From a bacterium (GTDB lineage Bacteria; Planctomycetota; UBA1135; UBA2386), in contig DRKG01000381.1 in assembly GCA_011051855.1 (NCBI GenBank), positions 1-6,369 of the forward strand: a stretch of 6,369 nucleotides of DNA, in the 5' to 3' direction. The notes below the pieces were generated by a model. The model did not search any database, had not been told where the DNA came from, and saw nothing but the letters and a program-made list of their open reading frames with translations. The first letter of the stretch is position 1. Each line of letters opens with the position of its first letter. Positions 5,986-6,369 of the stretch are shown here, one piece after another. The position numbers and the translations under genes are program-made.

Positions 5986-6369
5986 ATGGATGCGAGCATC
6001 GTCGACAAGGTGGCCCGCTTCCCCAAGGCGCCCGGGGTCTACCTGTTCCGCGACGGCGCGGGCAAGGTGCTCTACGTCGGCAAGGCGGCCGATCTGCGCG
6101 CACGGGTGCGCAGCTACCTGACACCGGGCGGTGACGGACGCTACCAGTTGCGCTTCCTCGAACGCGAGGCCCGCGACGTCGAGTTCATCGCGACCGCGAC
6201 CGAGCAGGAGGCGTTGCTGCTCGAGAACACCGTCATCAAGAAGCATCGGCCGCGCTACAACATCAAGCTGAAGGACGACAAGGCGTTCCTGCTGCTGCGG
6301 CTCGACCGGCGGGAGGCCTGGCCGTGGTTCCGCTTCGTGCGCCGCCGGCGTGACGACGGAGCGCTCTAC
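5986..6369 (+). CDS. uvrC: UvrC, excinuclease incision subunit, 5' part only
   Basis: UvrC binds the UvrB-DNA complex and cuts on both sides of the lesion. Its N-terminal GIY-YIG domain makes the 3' incision and its C-terminal RNase H-like domain the 5' incision. The window holds the first 128 codons, still open at the right edge. The GIY-YIG core is complete: GVY (17-19), YVGK (30-33), R40, Y44, the probable metal-binding Glu80 in LLLEN, and Asn92 in YNI. These keep the spacing of the catalytic residues described for Thermotoga UvrC, with a small offset. LKDDKAF follows, where many UvrCs have LKDDKSYP. The UVR, RNase H-like and helix-hairpin-helix parts lie outside the window. ATG 5986 comes 8 nt after the uvrB stop with no strong Shine-Dalgarno, so translational coupling to uvrB is likely. 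Confidence 0.97.
   Translation, partial: MDASIVDKVARFPKAPGVYLFRDGAGKVLYVGKAADLRARVRSYLTPGGDGRYQLRFLEREARDVEFIATATEQEALLLENTVIKKHRPRYNIKLKDDKAFLLLRLDRREAWPWFRFVRRRRDDGALY

Noticed and set aside
2441..6124. A very long open frame on the minus strand (over 1,200 codons) antisense to uvrB and running into the zinc-ribbon gene
   Set aside because: It lies opposite uvrB and out of frame with the 2428-3789 gene. Its translation is dominated by Arg, His and Ala, with no recognisable domain. This is the usual shadow frame of high-GC coding DNA.

Overview
This 6.4-kb window is high-GC bacterial DNA (roughly two thirds G+C by eye). It carries two gene blocks that diverge from a 148-nt intergenic region at 3790-3937. 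I see no RNA genes, mobile elements or CRISPR repeats. No stretch over 300 nt lacks a gene.

The minus-strand block reads leftward. It contains a zinc-ribbon/transmembrane protein (3789-2428), a second protein of the same architecture (2368-1208), and the 5' part of hslU (1161 to beyond position 1). The gaps are 59 and 46 nt, so the three genes are probably co-transcribed. A plausible sigma70-type promoter (TTGACA-N18-TACCGT) precedes the first gene. It argues that translation starts at GTG 3789 and not at the longer open frame from 3837. The two zinc-ribbon proteins have an N-terminal C-X2-C-X16-C-X2-C ribbon, a charged or low-complexity region, one transmembrane helix, and a C-terminal helical segment of about 108 residues that looks related between them. 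Their function is unknown. HslU is the unfoldase ATPase of the HslUV (ClpYQ) protease. The gene directly upstream of it here is not hslV.

The plus-strand block is uvrB (3938-5977), followed after 8 nt by the start of uvrC (5986 to beyond 6369). These are two of the three subunits of the UvrABC nucleotide-excision-repair nuclease. UvrB has its helicase motifs, beta-hairpin and C-terminal UVR motif intact. UvrC shows a complete GIY-YIG nuclease core before the window ends.

Organism: GC content, HslU presence, paired MJ0042-like zinc-ribbon membrane proteins with long Ala/Pro/charged linkers, and the style of their C-terminal domains together suggest a Planctomycetota member. This is inference from family resemblance. 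A myxobacterial or other high-GC lineage is not excluded.

The least explained content is the pair of zinc-ribbon membrane proteins upstream of hslU. Also notable are a hairpin abutting the hslU start codon and a GAAC-N5-GTTC dyad between the divergent blocks. UvrBC and HslU are otherwise ordinary housekeeping proteins with some local sequence variations.
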